Shown here in pieces: positions 62,227-64,000 of a DNA stretch of 64,000 nt (the first letter of the stretch is position 1; each line of letters opens with the position of its first letter). Under the pieces are notes generated by a model. The model was given only the letters and a program-made list of their open reading frames with translations, ran no database searches and was not told where the DNA came from. The DNA is from Spirochaetota bacterium (GTDB lineage: Bacteria > Spirochaetota > Spirochaetia > Treponematales > UBA12059): NCBI GenBank assembly GCA_029547205.1, contig JAKPPT010000072.1, positions 1 to 64,000 on the forward strand. The letters run 5' to 3'. Made by a program: the position numbers and the translations under genes.

Positions 62227-63708
62227 ATGAATACTAGTATTGAAAAAAAAGTATATGACTATAAACCCGATGCTGTTCGTTCTACAATAGTGCAAGCATT
62301 ACGCAAGAAGCATGGTGAAGCAACTGTTGCAGATGTGATTGCAGCAACAGGACTTCCAAAATATCAGGTAGAAACGGAAATGCCAGCTTTAGTCGATGAA
62401 TACAACGGTAGGCTTCGTGTAACTGATTCAGGTGAAATTTTATTTTCTTTTCCTCATGGGTTTACAAGCCGCTATAGAGGATTAGGAGTAACGTTAAAAA
62501 AAATATTCTCTGCTGTAAAAAAAGGTGTTAAAGCAATTGCTGTTTTTTTATTTAAAGCATGGATTATGGTAATGCTTGTTGGCTACTTTGTTTTTTTTGT
62601 TGCATTAGCATTACTCGCAGTGTTTGCAAGCTTTGCTGGCAGTTCATCTTCACGACGGGATAATCGAAGCAGCAGCTCTGGAGCAGGTGGTTTCCTGGCT
62701 GTACGGGTAATTGAACTCATAGTTAGAATTTGGTTTTATAGTGAGCTATTTAAAACACCAGAAGAACGAGCTTCCGATTATTATAGACGACAGGAAGCTA
62801 AAAGGAATTCACGGCCACTTCATAAAGCAATTTTTTCTTTTGTGTTTGGTGAACCTGATGTAAACAAAGATCATGATGTTTTACTAAAAAAAATCTTTGT
62901 TGCCATGGTAAGGATGAAAAAAGGTATTATTACAATTGAGGATTTTATTGCGCTTACAGGTTTATCGCCAGAATCAGCAGAACAGGCTATATGCCGCTAT
63001 TTATATGAATTTGAAGGAAGTCCCGAAGTTTCAGAAGATGGAACATTATACTATGATTTTTCAAAGCTGCTTGTTCGACTGGATACTGAAAAGTCGATCA
63101 ACACTGTCTCTGCATTTAAGAAGCTGCAACCGTTTTCTGGGAATAATAAAAAAAGTAATACAACATTCGCGGTTATTAATGGCGTAAACTTGATCTTTGG
63201 CAGTTATTTTTTATTTCAAGCTTTACAGTATGATCCTGCAATGATTAAAACCGAATTTTCATATTTCTTTTATTTTACATTTAAATTATTTGCATCTTTT
63301 GGAGTTGAAAATCCACTGGCAGTAATAACATGGGTTCTTGGAGCTGTTCCATTTGTGTTTTCACTATTATTTTGGATTGTTCCTGCTGTGCGATCGTTGT
63401 TACTCAAACATTCCAATGAAGCTATAAAAGTAGAAAATGCAAGACGGTATGTATACACGCAGCTTGCTCATGCTCCGATTGAACTCGATGAATCTATTTT
63501 TAATGATGCTCCTGTGTTTGCTGTACCAGATTCTCAAAACATAAAGAAAGTACTAATGGAAACAGCAGTCTATGAAAAAGCTGATGTTTCTGAAAACGGT
63601 AAATATATACTTACCGATTATGGAAGACGTTATAAAGATATAGAAAGCCTTCGTGCAAAAAAAATAGTTACCGGACCGGGTTCAGTTATTTTTGATTCAG
63701 AATCGTAA
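62227..63708 (+). CDS. Membrane protein with two winged-helix-like modules
   Basis: I do not recognise this 493-residue protein. Residues 15-80 (VRSTIVQALRKKHGEATVAD, VIAATGLPKYQVETEM) look like a winged helix with a strand end (GRLRVTDSGEILFSF). A hydrophobic segment at about 113-138 is followed by a Ser/Arg linker. A second, similar module lies at 215-280 (VAMVRMKKGIITIEDFIALTG, then GSPEVSEDGTLYYDF). Three further hydrophobic segments fall at about 315-390, and the end is soluble. The repeated module suggests internal duplication. GGAGG precedes the ATG. The last 23 bases overlap the convergent partial gene. Confidence 0.68.
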   Translation: MNTSIEKKVYDYKPDAVRSTIVQALRKKHGEATVADVIAATGLPKYQVETEMPALVDEYNGRLRVTDSGEILFSFPHGFTSRYRGLGVTLKKIFSAVKKGVKAIAVFLFKAWIMVMLVGYFVFFVALALLAVFASFAGSSSSRRDNRSSSSGAGGFLAVRVIELIVRIWFYSELFKTPEERASDYYRRQEAKRNSRPLHKAIFSFVFGEPDVNKDHDVLLKKIFVAMVRMKKGIITIEDFIALTGLSPESAEQAICRYLYEFEGSPEVSEDGTLYYDFSKLLVRLDTEKSINTVSAFKKLQPFSGNNKKSNTTFAVINGVNLIFGSYFLFQALQYDPAMIKTEFSYFFYFTFKLFASFGVENPLAVITWVLGAVPFVFSLLFWIVPAVRSLLLKHSNEAIKVENARRYVYTQLAHAPIELDESIFNDAPVFAVPDSQNIKKVLMETAVYEKADVSENGKYILTDYGRRYKDIESLRAKKIVTGPGSVIFDSES

Positions 63709-64000
63709 GAGCGTTCGCAATAAATTGTTTGAGTTCTCCAATGCTGTATTCCATGGGTATAATACTTGGGGATTCTGGAGCTGGATTAAGGAGTACATTA
63801 CAGGCTAATGCTTGTGTAAATAATTCATGATAATTACTGCATGCTGGATAGATATACGGTCCATCATTAATAAATATTCCTTTACAATAATCGGTAAATT
63901 GTTTCCAGAAATCGGGGTTATAGCCTGATTGAGTAAAGTTAAGAAGACTATAAATACTGCGAGCGCCAGCATAATACTGCAGTGGCGCAATACAAAAAAG
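63686..64000 (-). CDS. C-terminal part of an unrecognised protein, runs off the window
   Basis: The minus-strand frame is open from the window edge to TAA at 63686-63688 and encodes 104 residues without a stop; the N-terminus is outside. The sequence looks like real protein: YYAGARSIYSLLNFTQSGY, DFWKQFTDYCKGIF, YPACSNYHELFTQALA and a final GELKQFIANALTILNQK. It is rich in Tyr, Asn and Phe, with three Cys. No family is recognised. It overlaps the convergent gene at 62227 by 23 bases. A shorter frame in the same region (63805-63990) is a shadow. Confidence 0.65.
   Translation of the reverse strand, partial: LFCIAPLQYYAGARSIYSLLNFTQSGYNPDFWKQFTDYCKGIFINDGPYIYPACSNYHELFTQALACNVLLNPAPESPSIIPMEYSIGELKQFIANALTILNQK

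Noticed and set aside
1-64000. CRISPR array, prophage or rRNA operon
   Set aside because: No regularly spaced direct repeats, cas-like or phage structural genes, or rRNA sequences were seen anywhere in the window.

Overview
The window looks like ordinary chromosome of a spirochaete, probably Treponema-like. Base composition is AT-leaning. The evidence for this placement is an archaeal/eukaryotic-type PheRS pair, a single-chain GlyRS, a GreA cleavage factor fused to a very long N-terminal region, many lipoproteins with lax lipoboxes, and tRNA genes that do not encode CCA. The genus cannot be fixed from sequence alone. I saw no prophage, CRISPR array, rRNA operon or replication origin.

Layout. 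1-4 kb: tail of a sigma-region-4-like HTH protein, a lipoprotein 5'-nucleotidase with a hairpin at its predicted mRNA 5' end, then an opposing cobU-cbiR-cobS cluster for cobamide salvage and remodelling. 4-10 kb (minus strand): histidine kinase and response regulator, serA-serC, a membrane protein, and a SpoIIE-type phosphatase with a leaderless-looking promoter. 10-18 kb: an M23 peptidase, rpsU, five tRNAs (His, Arg, Lys, Leu, Gly), and the tig-clpP-clpX-lon proteostasis run, ending in a small membrane protein and aroH. 18-26 kb: gltX-msrC-glnS, an anti-sigma-like ATPase, a PilZ protein, rsmG, glyQS-dtd. 26-30 kb (minus): folD-folE2-purH (IMP cyclohydrolase domain only), followed by a pair of class III cyclase-homology proteins, one of which appears catalytically degraded.

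30-47 kb is richest in envelope and lineage-specific genes. It holds a short propeller-type lipoprotein with a structured 3' region; a 9.4 kb minus-strand run (large outer-membrane-like protein, TPR protein, GreA fusion, VWA membrane protein); a DUF503 gene and two lipoproteins; dinB with a membrane protein; and two further spirochaete-type genes. 47-50 kb is accessory: a possible structured RNA, a free-standing cyclic-nucleotide-binding domain, the stump of a barrel-like gene, and a dead insertion sequence whose two ends each carry two homologous terminal motifs. 50-64 kb returns to housekeeping: pheS-pheT, an ABC-F ATPase with an SH3 lipoprotein, ppx(HD)-ppk, glgA with a palindrome over its promoter, a winged-helix/membrane protein, and a partial gene at the right edge.

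The most interesting items are the cyclase-homology pair (one member with an apparent pseudo-receiver), the CbiR-type remodelling enzyme inside a cob operon, the crossed double termini of the insertion sequence, the candidate RNA near 47.5 kb, and several promoters placed so close to the ATG that leaderless transcripts are expected. Promoter and terminator calls were made by eye from sigma-70-like boxes and hairpins.
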